The translations under genes and the position numbers were made by a program. Below, one piece after another: positions 1 through 8,376 of a stretch of DNA of 64,000 nt (position 1 is the first letter of the stretch; each line of letters starts with the position of its first letter). The notes beneath the pieces were generated by a model. It ran no database searches and was not told the origin of the DNA. It worked only from the letters and a program-made list of their open reading frames with translations. The stretch is from Arthrobacter humicola (GTDB lineage Bacteria > Actinomycetota > Actinomycetes > Actinomycetales > Micrococcaceae). The stretch is taken from the NCBI RefSeq assembly GCF_022803015.1, contig NZ_JAFKON010000002.1, positions 372,001-436,000 of the forward strand, read 5' to 3'.

Positions 1-179
1 TGAGATCCCTTACCTCAGTAAACGCAGAGCTCCTTCAGGACCCAAGCATCGGGAGCATCGGCGCTGGAATGGCGGGCGATGCCGTGATTCTGGACGGCGA
101 CCCCTTTGTGGACCCGGCAGTTCTCTGGGACCACACCAGGTCGAGGACTGTTATCCACGACGGGCGCATCATTCCGTGA
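1..179 (+). CDS. Amidohydrolase family protein, C-terminal end (partial)
   Basis: Only the last 58 or so codons are in the window; the reading frame runs open from the left edge to a TGA at 177-179. The tail contains AGMAGDAVILDGDP followed by VLWDHTRSRTVIHDGRII, the usual C-terminal beta-sandwich ending of metal-dependent amidohydrolases (imidazolonepropionase- and dihydroorotase-like), where 'G(D)A.(L)..DP' and 'V...GR' recur. The substrate cannot be told from this fragment. It lies upstream of the polyamine-type ABC genes on the same strand, but a roughly 330-base gap with its own promoter separates them, so co-transcription is unlikely to be the only route. Confidence 0.75.
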   Translation, partial: RSLTSVNAELLQDPSIGSIGAGMAGDAVILDGDPFVDPAVLWDHTRSRTVIHDGRIIP

Positions 180-269
180 CCCTGGAGATGCCCGGGCGGG
201 CTCAGGAGGGCCGGCGTTAGGGGAGCTCGCGAGGCAGAAATCTCGTTGTTTCTTAAAGCAATACAACTG

Positions 270-299
270 TTGACTAGTGAGCAACTTCACAGTTACAGT
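270..299 (+). promoter_or_regulatory. Probable promoter of the polyamine-type ABC operon, with dyads
   Basis: TTGACT (270-275) and TACAGT (294-299) are separated by 18 bases, a good -35/-10 pair. The same stretch carries nested inverted repeats: AACTGT (265-270) with ACAGTT (289-294), and GTTG (269-272) with CAAC (282-285), so a repressor could sit between the boxes. The remainder of the 180-507 gap would be a leader of about 200 nt. It holds a small GC hairpin with a GGAA loop (315-328) and then a pyrimidine-rich, apparently unstructured stretch. I recognise no known riboswitch in it. Confidence 0.5.
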
Positions 300-507
300 T
301 GCGAAACCGAAAAGCCGCCGGAAGGCGGACTCGAGATCTCCAGGTGGAATGGATGGCGCGCGCGAACCGCGGCTGTCACCTCTCCTTCTCTCTTCACTTC
401 TTCTCCTTCACTGCGCCACACGCAATCACACGCACCGCACCCCGCTACGCCCGCAATCCTGCACGCCCTCTTTTGGCGTGCCCGCGTCCATGAGAGGCAC
501 TTCCCCC

Positions 508-1602
508 ATGACAGCATTCCGTTCCACTCCCTTTGACCGCAGGCAGCTCCTCAAAGCGGCAGCGCTGACGCCATTTGCGGGTCTGGCGCTCTCCGGCTGC
601 GCGGCGAAGCCCGCCGAAAGTGCCGCTGCCAACAAGACGGTGACCGTCACGTCCTATGGTGGCTCGTACAACGACCAGCTGACCCAGACAATCCTGGACC
701 CGTTCTCCAAGCAGTCGGGGATCCAGACGACGCTGCTGGCCAACACCTCCCTGGCCGCGCTGAAGGCCCAGGTCCAGTCCGGCGACGTGCAGTGGGACCT
801 CGTGGAAATCACGGCGCCGGAGTATGAGGTGGCCGTGGCCGAGGGGCTGTTAGAGAAGTTCGACTACGACATCATCAGCGACAAGGGCCTGCCCGGATAC
901 GCGAAGGCTGAATACGGCATCAAGTACCTGAGCTTCCTGTTTGTCATGGCGTGGGACCAGAAGGTCATTTCCGACGCGCAGGCCCCGAAAGACTGGGCCC
1001 AATTCTTCGACCAAGGCAAGTACAACACCAAGCGCTCGGTGTACAACCAGCTCTCCGACAGCTCCGTCCTGGAAGCCGCGCTGCTGGCCGACGGTGTCCC
1101 CTTCGACAAGATCTACCCGCTCGACGTCGACCGGGCCCTGAGGGTTCTGGGCCAGCACCCGGGAAAGGACCGGCTGCTGTACCACGCCGCCAACCAGGAG
1201 CCCATCCAGCAGCTCACTTCCGGCGAGGTCTCACTCTCCACCAGCTTCAACAACCGCATTAACGCAGCCCGCAACGACGGCGCGAAACTGAACTTCTCCG
1301 CCGAAAACGCCGTCCTTGCCGGCGACTACTTCGTGGTTCCGAAGGGCGCCAAGAACAAGGAAGCGGCCTTCAAGCTGATGAACTTCATGTCCAACGACGC
1401 CGAGGCCGGCGCGGCGTTCGACAAGGTCACCAACCTGACCCTGGCCAACACGCCGGCGCTGTCCAAGCTGCCGAAGGAAATCGCCGACACGCTTCCCACC
1501 AGCCCCCGGCTCGCGGACAAGATCCTGGTCCGCGACGACAAGTGGTGGTCGCAGAACCTGAAGAAGACCGAGCAGCAGTTCAAGCTCTGGCAGGCCAGCT
1601 GA
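508..1602 (+). CDS. ABC transporter substrate-binding lipoprotein, PotD/polyamine type
   Basis: Extracytoplasmic solute receptor of about 364 residues. The N-terminus has a twin-arginine pair (RR at 11-12), a hydrophobic segment and the lipobox LSGC with Cys31, so it looks like a Tat-exported lipoprotein. After the signal comes VTVTSYGGSYND, a common opening of spermidine/putrescine and related family-1 binding proteins. The start at 508 is preferred because AGAGG (493-497) lies 10 bases upstream; longer in-frame readings would bury the Tat signal behind about 77 unlikely residues. It heads a four-gene operon with two permeases and an ATPase. Ligand is inferred as a polyamine or similar small cation or opine; this family is broad, so the substrate is not certain. 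Confidence 0.88.
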   Translation: MTAFRSTPFDRRQLLKAAALTPFAGLALSGCAAKPAESAAANKTVTVTSYGGSYNDQLTQTILDPFSKQSGIQTTLLANTSLAALKAQVQSGDVQWDLVEITAPEYEVAVAEGLLEKFDYDIISDKGLPGYAKAEYGIKYLSFLFVMAWDQKVISDAQAPKDWAQFFDQGKYNTKRSVYNQLSDSSVLEAALLADGVPFDKIYPLDVDRALRVLGQHPGKDRLLYHAANQEPIQQLTSGEVSLSTSFNNRINAARNDGAKLNFSAENAVLAGDYFVVPKGAKNKEAAFKLMNFMSNDAEAGAAFDKVTNLTLANTPALSKLPKEIADTLPTSPRLADKILVRDDKWWSQNLKKTEQQFKLWQAS

Positions 1603-1603
1603 C

Positions 1604-2491
1604 ATGAGCAACGCAACTCTCGAGCGGCCCCGGCCGCGGGGCCGCGGTGCGCCTGCCTCCGCCGAGGCACCACCACGACGGCGGCGCAGCGGCTGGTGGC
1701 TGCTGCTGGCTCCGATCCTTGCCTTCGACGTCGTGCTGTTCCTGACGCCGCTGGGCAAACTGGTCGGCGCAAGCTTCGCCGACAACGCCTACCAGCGGGT
1801 CCTTGAGGACCCGCTGGTGATGCGCGCCCTGGTCAACACCCTGACCATCAGCCTGGCCAGCACCATTGTCACCGTGGTGCTCGGCTACATCATCGCCATG
1901 GTGCTGTGGCGGGCCGGCAACGTCACCCGGGTGATCCTGTTCGCCGTCGTACTCCTGCCGTTCTGGACCGGCATCCTGGTGAAGAACTTCGCCTGGGCCG
2001 TCCTGCTGCAGGACAACGGCATTGTGAACGCCTTCCTGCAGGGAATCGGGCTGACCGGTGCGCCGGTCCCGTTGCTGCACAACCGGTTCGCCGTGATCGT
2101 CGGCATGGTGCACTGCCTCCTGCCGTATGCGGTGTTCCCGATCTTCTCCTCGCTGACATCGATCGATGACCGGCTGGGGCTCGCGGCCCGCTCGCTTGGC
2201 GCGCGGGAAGGATCCGTCTTCCGCACGATCACGCTGCCGCTGAGCATGCCCGGCATTTCCGCGGCCGGGCTGCTGGTCTTCATCATCAGCACAGGTTTCT
2301 TCATCACCCCGGTGGTGATGGGCGGGCCCGGCGACATGATGATCGCCAACCAGATCGACTACTACGCCCGACAGCTGACGGACTTTTCCGGGGCCGCTGC
2401 GCTGGCCGTCATCCTGACGGTCATGGTCAGTATCCTCGTGGCCGTCTACCAGCGCGTCCTCAAGGCAGGAGGCCAACATGAAAACAACTAA
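1604..2491 (+). CDS. ABC transporter permease, PotB-like
   Basis: Inner-membrane subunit of 295 residues. After a basic, arginine- and proline-rich N-terminal tail (about residues 1-30) there are roughly six hydrophobic segments typical of binding-protein-dependent permeases. The EAA-type cytoplasmic loop is recognisable around AARSLGAREGSVFRTITLPL. The start ATG follows the preceding stop by one base, and the end overlaps the next permease by 14 bases, so the three are translationally coupled. It pairs with the next gene to make a heterodimeric channel for the substrate delivered by the lipoprotein at 508-1602. Confidence 0.88.
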   Translation: MSNATLERPRPRGRGAPASAEAPPRRRRSGWWLLLAPILAFDVVLFLTPLGKLVGASFADNAYQRVLEDPLVMRALVNTLTISLASTIVTVVLGYIIAMVLWRAGNVTRVILFAVVLLPFWTGILVKNFAWAVLLQDNGIVNAFLQGIGLTGAPVPLLHNRFAVIVGMVHCLLPYAVFPIFSSLTSIDDRLGLAARSLGAREGSVFRTITLPLSMPGISAAGLLVFIISTGFFITPVVMGGPGDMMIANQIDYYARQLTDFSGAAALAVILTVMVSILVAVYQRVLKAGGQHENN

Positions 2492-3305
2492 TCCGCAGCA
2501 CCGGATGCTGGCGCTGCTTTCCATCCCGGCCTTCCTGTTCCTCGTCATTCCGACGGCGATTGTGGTGCCGGTCGCGCTGAACGACAGCCGCTACATCACC
2601 TTTCCGCCGGAGGGAATCTCCTTCGCCGCCGTGGCCGGATTCTTCGCCGACCGGGCCTGGACCTCCGCACTGACGGCCAGCCTGCAGTCGGCGGCGATCG
2701 CCGTCGTGATCGGCGTGCTGCTGGGCGCCACCGCGGCGATCGGCCTGCACGGGCGCAAGTTTCCCGGCCAGCCCGCCGTGGTGGGTCTGATTCTCGCGCC
2801 GATGATCGTGCCGACCGTGGTGCTGGCGCTGGCGTTCTACCAGTTCTTCATCTCGATCGGCATGGTGGGCAGCATCGTCCCCATCGGCCTGGCGCACGCC
2901 GTGATCGCGACCCCCTATGTGTACCTGACCACCCGCGCCAGCCTCGCCGGGCTCAACCCGGCCCTGGTCCGGTCGGCGCAGAGCCTCGGGGCCGGACCGC
3001 TCTCCGTCCTGCGGCACGTGTATCTGCCCATCATCCTGCCCGGCCTGATCTCCGGGGCGCTCTTCGCGTTCTCGGTCTCCATCGATGAGACGGTGATGTC
3101 CCTGTTCATGCAGTCCCCGGGGGCCACCACCTTGCCGGTGAAGATGTTCACGGATATCCAGTTCAACCTGACCCCGAAGATCGCGGTGTCCTCCGCCCTG
3201 CTGGTCAGCGTCGCCACCATCGGGCTGCTGCTCCAGGTCTTGTTTGTCCTCAAGCGCCGCTCTTCAACCCGGATGCTGCCGCTGGCCGTGTCCGCACAAA
3301 CGTAA
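2478..3305 (+). CDS. ABC transporter permease, PotC-like
   Basis: Second membrane subunit of 275 residues, with about six hydrophobic segments and an EAA loop near RSAQSLGAGPLSVLRHVYLP. The segment SGALFAFSVSIDETVMSLF is characteristic of PotC-type permeases, where 'FSLDD/FSIDE' recurs. AGGAGG at 2466-2471 lies inside the end of the previous gene and provides the ribosome site for the ATG at 2478. It acts with the PotB-like subunit and the ATPase that begins 9 bases downstream. Confidence 0.88.
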   Translation: MKTTNPQHRMLALLSIPAFLFLVIPTAIVVPVALNDSRYITFPPEGISFAAVAGFFADRAWTSALTASLQSAAIAVVIGVLLGATAAIGLHGRKFPGQPAVVGLILAPMIVPTVVLALAFYQFFISIGMVGSIVPIGLAHAVIATPYVYLTTRASLAGLNPALVRSAQSLGAGPLSVLRHVYLPIILPGLISGALFAFSVSIDETVMSLFMQSPGATTLPVKMFTDIQFNLTPKIAVSSALLVSVATIGLLLQVLFVLKRRSSTRMLPLAVSAQT

Positions 3306-3314
3306 GGAAAGTCG

Positions 3315-4436
3315 ATGACCGCATCAGTGATTTCCGCGGGGCCCATTCCCGGCACGGGCAGGGCCGCCCAGGGCGCCATTGAGCTCCGCCAGGTCAGCAA
3401 GCACTACGGCGACGTCGTTGCCGTGGACGAACTGGACCTGACAGTCCAGCCGGGGGAGTTCGTGACCCTCCTGGGCCCCAGCGGCTCCGGCAAGACGACC
3501 ACCATGATGATGGTGGCGGGATTTGAAGAACACACCGCCGGAGCCATCCTCATTGACGGCAAACCCGTGGACACGCTGCCGCCCCGGGACCGCAATCTCG
3601 GTGTGGTGTTTCAGAACTACGCCCTGTTCCCGCACATGAGCGCGCTGGAAAACGTGGAGTTTGCGCTGCGCATGAGGAAGGTGCCGCGCGCGGAACGCCG
3701 CCAGCGCGCCGAGGAAGCCCTCGACCGTGTGGGACTGGGCAAGATGGGCGGGCGCAAGCCGCGCCAGCTCTCGGGCGGACAGCAGCAGCGGGTGGCGCTG
3801 GCCCGGGCACTGGTCTTCAACCCGGCGGCCCTGCTGCTGGATGAGCCGATGGCAGCCCTGGACAAGCGCCTTCGCGAGCAGATGCAGGAGGAGATCAAGA
3901 CCCTGCAGAAGGGCCTGGGCATCTCCGTGCTGTTCGTGACACACGACCAGGACGAGGCCATGGCCATGTCGGACCGGATCGTGGTGATGCGGGACGGGAA
4001 GATCGTGCAGTCCGGCCCGCCGGAGGAGGTGTACAACCACCCCATGACCGACTGGGTGGCCAGCTTCCTGGGCGACACCAACCTCATCCCGGGCACCATC
4101 GTGGAGCGCAACGGCGAGGAAGCCGTGGTGGACCTCGGCGGACTGGGTATGGCAAAGGTCCGGGACCGCGGGGCAAGCGGTGAGAACTACGCCGTCTCCA
4201 TCCGCCCGGAGCACCTCAAATTCAGGACACGGGCTACGGCGGGCAACGGATGCGCCGCGACCCTGGTGTCCTCCACGAATCTTGGCGCCACGGTCCGCCA
4301 CCGCCTCACGGCCGGCGGCCACGACCTCCAGCTCCGTGAGCTGAGCTCCGACAGCGCCGCCCGGATCCGGCCGGATGAGGAGCTGTGGGTGGGCTGGGAC
4401 GCGGACAAGGCCCAGCTGCTGGTCCTGGAGTCCTGA
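3315..4436 (+). CDS. ABC transporter ATP-binding protein, PotA-like
   Basis: Cytoplasmic ATPase of 373 residues that powers the importer. Walker A GPSGSGKTT is near residues 54-62, the signature LSGGQQQR near 155, Walker B LLLDEP near 173, and the H-loop VTHDQDEA near 205. The C-terminal third (from about 250) carries a TOBE-type domain (SIRPEHLKF), as in PotA and other polyamine or spermidine ATPases. AAGGAA is well placed before the ATG. It is the last gene of the operon; downstream are a strong inverted repeat and a cluster of short repeats. Confidence 0.92.
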   Translation: MTASVISAGPIPGTGRAAQGAIELRQVSKHYGDVVAVDELDLTVQPGEFVTLLGPSGSGKTTTMMMVAGFEEHTAGAILIDGKPVDTLPPRDRNLGVVFQNYALFPHMSALENVEFALRMRKVPRAERRQRAEEALDRVGLGKMGGRKPRQLSGGQQQRVALARALVFNPAALLLDEPMAALDKRLREQMQEEIKTLQKGLGISVLFVTHDQDEAMAMSDRIVVMRDGKIVQSGPPEEVYNHPMTDWVASFLGDTNLIPGTIVERNGEEAVVDLGGLGMAKVRDRGASGENYAVSIRPEHLKFRTRATAGNGCAATLVSSTNLGATVRHRLTAGGHDLQLRELSSDSAARIRPDEELWVGWDADKAQLLVLES

Positions 4437-4466
4437 CCGCCGGATGCTGTGACGGCCGGGCCGGTT

Positions 4467-4642
4467 CCGGCACCCCTCCGCGGGACATGCCCTCCTCCGG
4501 CACCCCTCCGCGGGACATGCCCTCCTCCGGCGCCCAGGGATGGACATATGCCCACTATGTCCATCCCTGAGCCGCGCCGGGGGACAAGTCCATTCTGATA
4601 AGGGGGCATGTCCACTGCTGAGCGCCGGCAGGGGGCATGCCC
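4467..4642. repeat. Cluster A of GGGACATGYCC-type palindromic repeats, with a 30-bp tandem pair
   Basis: This gap between two convergent genes contains two identical 30-bp copies (4467-4496 and 4497-4526), each holding GGGACATGCCC (4482-4492 and 4512-4522). Variants follow: GGACATATGCCC (4542-4553), GGGACAAGTCC (4581-4591), GGGGCATGTCC (4603-4613) and GGGCATGCCC (4633-4642). The core is close to the perfect palindrome GGACATGTCC. Related clusters occur at 53277-53642 and 55190-55270. Function is unknown. Confidence 0.75.
4535..4569. terminator. Strong inverted repeat between convergent genes, probable bidirectional terminator
   Basis: A perfect 14-bp stem (4535-4548 with 4556-4569, arm CAGGGATGGACATA) has a 7-nt loop. 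It lies about 100 bases after the ABC ATPase stop and about 110 bases before the stop of the minus-strand hydrolase. There is no U-tract, which is common for actinobacterial terminators. The arms include the GGACAT repeat core, so the hairpin is also part of the repeat cluster. Confidence 0.5.
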
Positions 4643-4675
4643 TCGGTCGGACACGTTGACTCTGGCCGGTAGTAC

Positions 4676-5527
4676 TCAGCCGAACTCTTTGATGAAGTCC
4701 AGGGCGGTTTGGGCGACCTCAGGCCAGCCGTGATCGATCGTGAGAGAGTGGCCGCGGTCCGGCAGCTCCTTGATTGCCGTGTGCGCCGAATTTCTTTTTT
4801 GACGCTTGTAGGACGCATTGGCGATGGCCCACGGCACTGTGTGGTCTTTCTCCCCGGAGATGATCAGCAACGGACCCCGATCCGGATTCTTCGTGTCGAC
4901 CTTGGCCTCGGTGAACGGGTTGAGGTTTGCGGTTGCAGCCTGGAACAGAGGCACGCCAGAGGCCGCGACGTGAAAGGTGTCAAACAATTGACGGGCTTCG
5001 TCCTCGTCCAGGGCATTGGCCCAGCCGAAACGGAACTCGTCAAAAGTCAGAGACACTGCACGCTTGGCGTTGGCGGGATTCGCGATCACAGGCGCTGCTG
5101 ACTTTAAGGCTGAGGCCGGCAGCGGCAGGACTCCCCGGAATGGTGCGGGGTCGATCGCCACCGTGACTGCGGAGGCTCCGGTTCCGGCGATCCTCTGGGC
5201 GATGAGTCCGCCGAAGGAATGCCCCACGACAGCGGGCTTGATGGTGAGCCGGCCAATCGCGTCGAGGTAGTGGTCCGTGACTTGCCTGACCATCTTCTTG
5301 GCAAAGACCTCCGGGTCGCGTCTTGCCTCATCGACGCTTTCGGGATCATCGGGCCACGTGGGGGCGAGCGTGGTGTAGCCGTTTTCCTCATAGAGGGCCC
5401 GCCACCGGTCCCAACTGCTGGACAGGAGCCACAGTCCGTGGACGAAGACGACGGGTTTGAGGCCGGAAGCGTTCGCCCGGTCCACCTGCTGTTGCTCGAG
5501 GTTGGTCATATCAGCCATGGCGCTCAT
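4676..5527 (-). CDS. Alpha/beta-fold hydrolase
   Basis: Cytoplasmic protein of about 283 residues. It opens with VVFVHGLWLLSSSWDRW (oxyanion-hole HG motif) and has the nucleophile elbow GHSFGG with the catalytic Ser; ISGEKDHTVPW would supply the acid and the C-terminal DRGHSLTID the catalytic His. This is the layout of serine esterases, lipases and C-C hydrolases, and the substrate cannot be deduced. The ATG at 5527 is the first of three nearby starts (also 5518 and 5509); none has a clear ribosome site, so the exact start is uncertain. It is divergent from the STAS-like gene and convergent with the ABC operon. Confidence 0.85.
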   Translation of the reverse strand: MSAMADMTNLEQQQVDRANASGLKPVVFVHGLWLLSSSWDRWRALYEENGYTTLAPTWPDDPESVDEARRDPEVFAKKMVRQVTDHYLDAIGRLTIKPAVVGHSFGGLIAQRIAGTGASAVTVAIDPAPFRGVLPLPASALKSAAPVIANPANAKRAVSLTFDEFRFGWANALDEDEARQLFDTFHVAASGVPLFQAATANLNPFTEAKVDTKNPDRGPLLIISGEKDHTVPWAIANASYKRQKRNSAHTAIKELPDRGHSLTIDHGWPEVAQTALDFIKEFG

Positions 5528-5577
5528 CCGTTCGCGTGTGCATCGCGGGCCGTCGGTGGGAGACGCGGGGACGTCCT

Positions 5578-5603
5578 CCCGCAGGCACGAGTATGCCTGC
5601 GGG
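5578..5603. other. Perfect 10-bp hairpin in divergent intergenic region
   Basis: CCCGCAGGCA (5578-5587) pairs with TGCCTGCGGG (5594-5603) around a 6-nt loop. It lies in the 242-base gap between the hydrolase start and the STAS-like gene. The gap also holds one isolated copy of the repeat core (GGGGCATGTCC, about 5657-5667). The hairpin may be an operator or transcript structure; nothing else supports a function. Confidence 0.45.
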
Positions 5604-5769
5604 CCATGGCGAAGGCAATGCCCTTGCTGAATACCGGCACGGGCTGCAGGCCGCATGGGGCATGTCCGTGGCCGGTCGGCGACCCGGAGTGCAGCCATGG
5701 TCTGCGGTCCGCCACGCGCACCGGGTCCCAAACCCGTGGCTTGTCAGGACCGGCCCTACAATGGTCTCG

Positions 5770-6186
5770 ATGATGCCAGGACATATAGCAGCTGCTGACG
5801 GAAAGAACGTGCTGAGCATCAGTGCGGGCATCATCACATCCGTCTGGCAGCCGGGCACGTTTGTTGATGTCGACGATGCCAGGGACGCGATGCTGGCCGT
5901 AGCGCAGATCAGCGGCGGAATACCTATGCCGATGCTCTCCGAAATGACGGACGTGGAGATCAGCGCGGCCGCCAGGTACGAGTTCGCGCAGACAACAGGG
6001 GTTCTGGCGATTGCCGTGCTTGGATCCAGCACCGTGGATCGTGTGATCGCGGCGGCCATGAGCCGGCACACCCGCTACCCCCACGAATTCTTCACGTCCC
6101 GGGACAAGGCCACGGCCTGGCTGAGCAACTTCACCTCCAGCGGCCAGTCCGGTGGATACACGGACGGCATATCCGCCCTGGCGTGA
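5770..6186 (+). CDS. SpoIIAA/STAS-like small protein
   Basis: A soluble protein of about 138 residues with no signal or membrane segment. The pattern of short beta strands and a central DARDAMLAVAQISGG-type helix, then ISAAARYEFAQ and LAIAVLGSSTVDRVIA, resembles the single-domain SpoIIAA/STAS fold proteins common in Arthrobacter (the DUF7793 type, from memory). These have no established reaction. The start at 5770 is chosen because a -10 box TACAAT (5757-5762) ends 7 bases before that ATG, which would give a leaderless transcript; ATGs at 5761 and 5773 are alternatives. It is convergent with the regulator downstream. Confidence 0.65.
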   Translation: MMPGHIAAADGKNVLSISAGIITSVWQPGTFVDVDDARDAMLAVAQISGGIPMPMLSEMTDVEISAAARYEFAQTTGVLAIAVLGSSTVDRVIAAAMSRHTRYPHEFFTSRDKATAWLSNFTSSGQSGGYTDGISALA

Positions 6187-6205
6187 CAGTGCCGGCCTGC
6201 CCCGG

Positions 6206-7099
6206 TCAGGCCTTGTCCACAGTAAAAGCCGCTCCGGCCTCCTTGACCTGCTGGTTGGTCGCGGCCCAGCTGGCCAGCAGCCGCAGCGCATCTTCCGACG
6301 CGGAGCCGGGCTCGGCGTTGTAGACCAGCAGGGACAGCCCGGCGTCGGCGGAGACGTCCATTGCCTCGTACATCAGGTGGAGATCCCCGACCACAGGGTG
6401 GTGCAAGTGTTTGAGCCCGGTGTAGTGCTGGCGCACGTTATGCGCCGCCCACAGGGTGCGGAACTCCCCGCTCCGCGTCGATAGTTCCCCGACCAGGTCG
6501 GTCAGCCCGCGGTCGTAGGGATCCCGGCCGGCCTCGGTGCGCAGGATCGCGACGGTGTCGCTCGCCGCACGGTCCCAGCCCGGGTAGAAGCTGCGCGATC
6601 GCGCGTCCAGGAAGATGAACCGGGCATGGTTGGCCGGGCGGGCCGGACCCGCGTACATGTCCGAATACAGGGCATGGCCCAGCGGGTTGGCCGCAAGGAT
6701 GTCCATGCGGCCGTTCCGCACAAAGGCGGGCGCGTTGGCGATGGCGTTCAACGTCAGCTGAACGCTGCGCCGGACGGACTCCGCGGGACGCGGACGACGG
6801 CGGGTCCGGCTGCCCGGGGCCGCTGCCCGGGCCAGATCGAAGAGGTGGGCCCGTTCGGCGTCGTCGAGTTGCAGGGCCCTGGCCACAGCGTCCAGAACTC
6901 CCTCCGAAACGCCGGACAGGTTTCCCCGCTCCAGCCTCGTGTAGTACTCGACGCTGACGCCGGCCAGCATGGCGACCTCCCCGCGGCGGAGTCCGGGGAC
7001 CCGGCGTTTCGCGCCGTAGATCGGCAATCCCGACTCTTCGGGGGTGATCTTGGCCCGGCGCGAGGCAAGGAACTCGCGGGTCGCCTCTCGATTGTCCAT
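6206..7099 (-). CDS. XRE/MmyB-type helix-turn-helix transcriptional regulator
   Basis: A protein of 297 residues. The N-terminal HTH (about 10-80) has the typical series RREFLASRRAKITPEE-like opening, VPGLRRGEVAMLAGVS and YYTRLERGN. The remainder (about 105-270) matches the MmyB ligand-binding domain, with ILAANPLGHALY, a central FLDARSRSFYPGW-like segment and VGDLHLMYEAMDV. Members bind fatty-acid-like or redox-related ligands and usually control an adjacent divergent dehydrogenase. That is the context here: a zinc alcohol dehydrogenase starts 144 bases away on the other strand with a long dyad between. TAACGT lies 7 bases before the ATG, so the message may be leaderless. Confidence 0.9.
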   Translation of the reverse strand: MDNREATREFLASRRAKITPEESGLPIYGAKRRVPGLRRGEVAMLAGVSVEYYTRLERGNLSGVSEGVLDAVARALQLDDAERAHLFDLARAAAPGSRTRRRPRPAESVRRSVQLTLNAIANAPAFVRNGRMDILAANPLGHALYSDMYAGPARPANHARFIFLDARSRSFYPGWDRAASDTVAILRTEAGRDPYDRGLTDLVGELSTRSGEFRTLWAAHNVRQHYTGLKHLHHPVVGDLHLMYEAMDVSADAGLSLLVYNAEPGSASEDALRLLASWAATNQQVKEAGAAFTVDKA

Positions 7100-7128
7100 G
7101 CCATCAACGTTAGGCCTTTGGGCTCTCT

Positions 7129-7170
7129 GAGGGAGGCCCTGCCAGTACCCCTATCAGCAGGGACTCCCTC
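7129..7170. promoter_or_regulatory. Candidate operator between MmyB-type regulator and alcohol dehydrogenase
   Basis: Two 14-base arms (7129-7142 and 7157-7170, GAGGGAG.CCCTGC type) form an inverted repeat with one mismatch and a 14-base spacer. The dyad lies in the middle of the 144-base divergent promoter region, where the regulator at 6206-7099 would be expected to bind. Assignment to that regulator is inference from position. Confidence 0.5.
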
Positions 7171-7243
7171 CCGGCTGCGTTACCGGGTTTGATGGATGGT
7201 GTTCCGTTGAACAACCCCCAACGATCAACAAGCAGGAGATTCA

Positions 7244-8287
7244 TTGCTTACCGTCAACGCTTACGCATCACCGTCCGCGACCGGGCCGCTCGCCCTCACC
7301 ACCATCGAGCGCCGCGACGTGGGACCCCACGATGTCCTGATCGAGATCAAGTACGCCGGGATCTGCCATTCCGACATCCACACTGTCCGCGGCGACTGGG
7401 GCCCGCAGACCTATCCGCTGGTTCCGGGCCATGAAATTGCCGGCATTGTCACCGAGGTGGGCACGGCCGTGACCAAGCACGCCGTCGGTGACCGGGTCGG
7501 CGTCGGCTGCATGGTCAATTCCTGCGGTGAGTGCGTCAACTGCCAGGCCGGCGAGGAGCAGTACTGCCTCGCCGGGAACACCGGCACCTATGGCGCCGTC
7601 GACCGTGATGGCACCATCACCCAGGGCGGCTACTCCACCCACGTCGTTGTGACCGAAGATTTCGTGGTCACCATTCCCGAGGGCATCGAGCTCGACGTCG
7701 CCGCGCCGCTGCTGTGCGCCGGCATCACCACCTACTCGCCGCTGAACCACTGGGGCGCGGGTCCCGGCAAGAAGGTCGCGATCGTCGGCCTCGGCGGACT
7801 GGGCCACATGGCCGTCAAGATCGCCCACGCCATGGGCGCCGAGGTCACGGTCCTCTCGCAGTCGCTGAAGAAGCAGGAAGACGGGCTGAAGCTGGGCGCG
7901 GACCACTACTACGCCACGAGCGACGAGAACACTTTCACGGACCTTGCCGGCACTTTTGACCTAATCATCAACACGGTCAGTGCCGCGATCGACATCAGCT
8001 CCTACCTGCAGCTGCTGACCCTCGACGGCGCACTGGTCAACGTCGGCGCCCCCGCGGAACCGCTCCCGGTGAACGCGTTCGCCCTGATCATGGGCCGCCG
8101 TTCCTTCGCCGGTTCGATGATCGGCGGCATCCGCGAAACCCAGGAAATGCTCAACTTCTGCGCCGAGCACGGCCTGGGCGCCGAAATCGAGGTCATCCCG
8201 GCCGCGAAGATCAACGACGCCTACGAGCGCGTCCTGGCCTCCGACGTCCGCTACCGCTTCGTGATCGACGCCGCGACCCTGAACTAG
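7244..8287 (+). CDS. Zinc-dependent NAD(P) alcohol dehydrogenase, cinnamyl-alcohol-dehydrogenase type
   Basis: Cytoplasmic medium-chain dehydrogenase of 347 residues that interconverts alcohols and aldehydes. The catalytic zinc site appears as GICHSDIH and GHEIAG, the structural zinc site as [16 protein letters not shown], and the nucleotide-binding fold as [13 protein letters not shown]. The overall layout fits the YahK/AdhA/CAD subfamily acting on aldehydes. The start is TTG at 7244 with AGGAG (7233-7237) correctly spaced. It is divergent from the MmyB-type regulator, probably its regulator, and is followed after about 90 bases by a cupin gene. Confidence 0.93.
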   Translation: MLTVNAYASPSATGPLALTTIERRDVGPHDVLIEIKYAGICHSDIHTVRGDWGPQTYPLVPGHEIAGIVTEVGTAVTKHAVGDRVGVGCMVNSCGECVNCQAGEEQYCLAGNTGTYGAVDRDGTITQGGYSTHVVVTEDFVVTIPEGIELDVAAPLLCAGITTYSPLNHWGAGPGKKVAIVGLGGLGHMAVKIAHAMGAEVTVLSQSLKKQEDGLKLGADHYYATSDENTFTDLAGTFDLIINTVSAAIDISSYLQLLTLDGALVNVGAPAEPLPVNAFALIMGRRSFAGSMIGGIRETQEMLNFCAEHGLGAEIEVIPAAKINDAYERVLASDVRYRFVIDAATLN

Positions 8288-8376
8288 GACGCAGCGCACG
8301 AAGGACCCTGGGATTGGACGGACGCGGCCTCCCGTCGCGCCCGCCATCCGACAAAACACCCTGGGAGGAAATGACA

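Noticed and set aside
180..507. Riboswitch in the ABC leader
   Set aside because: Only one small hairpin is visible and I recognise no known riboswitch core; not enough to call.
5536..5769. Longer start for the STAS-like gene
   Set aside because: The upstream in-frame codons read as Arg/Gly/Pro-rich sequence, overlap a hairpin and lack a ribosome site; a -10 box lies right before the chosen start.
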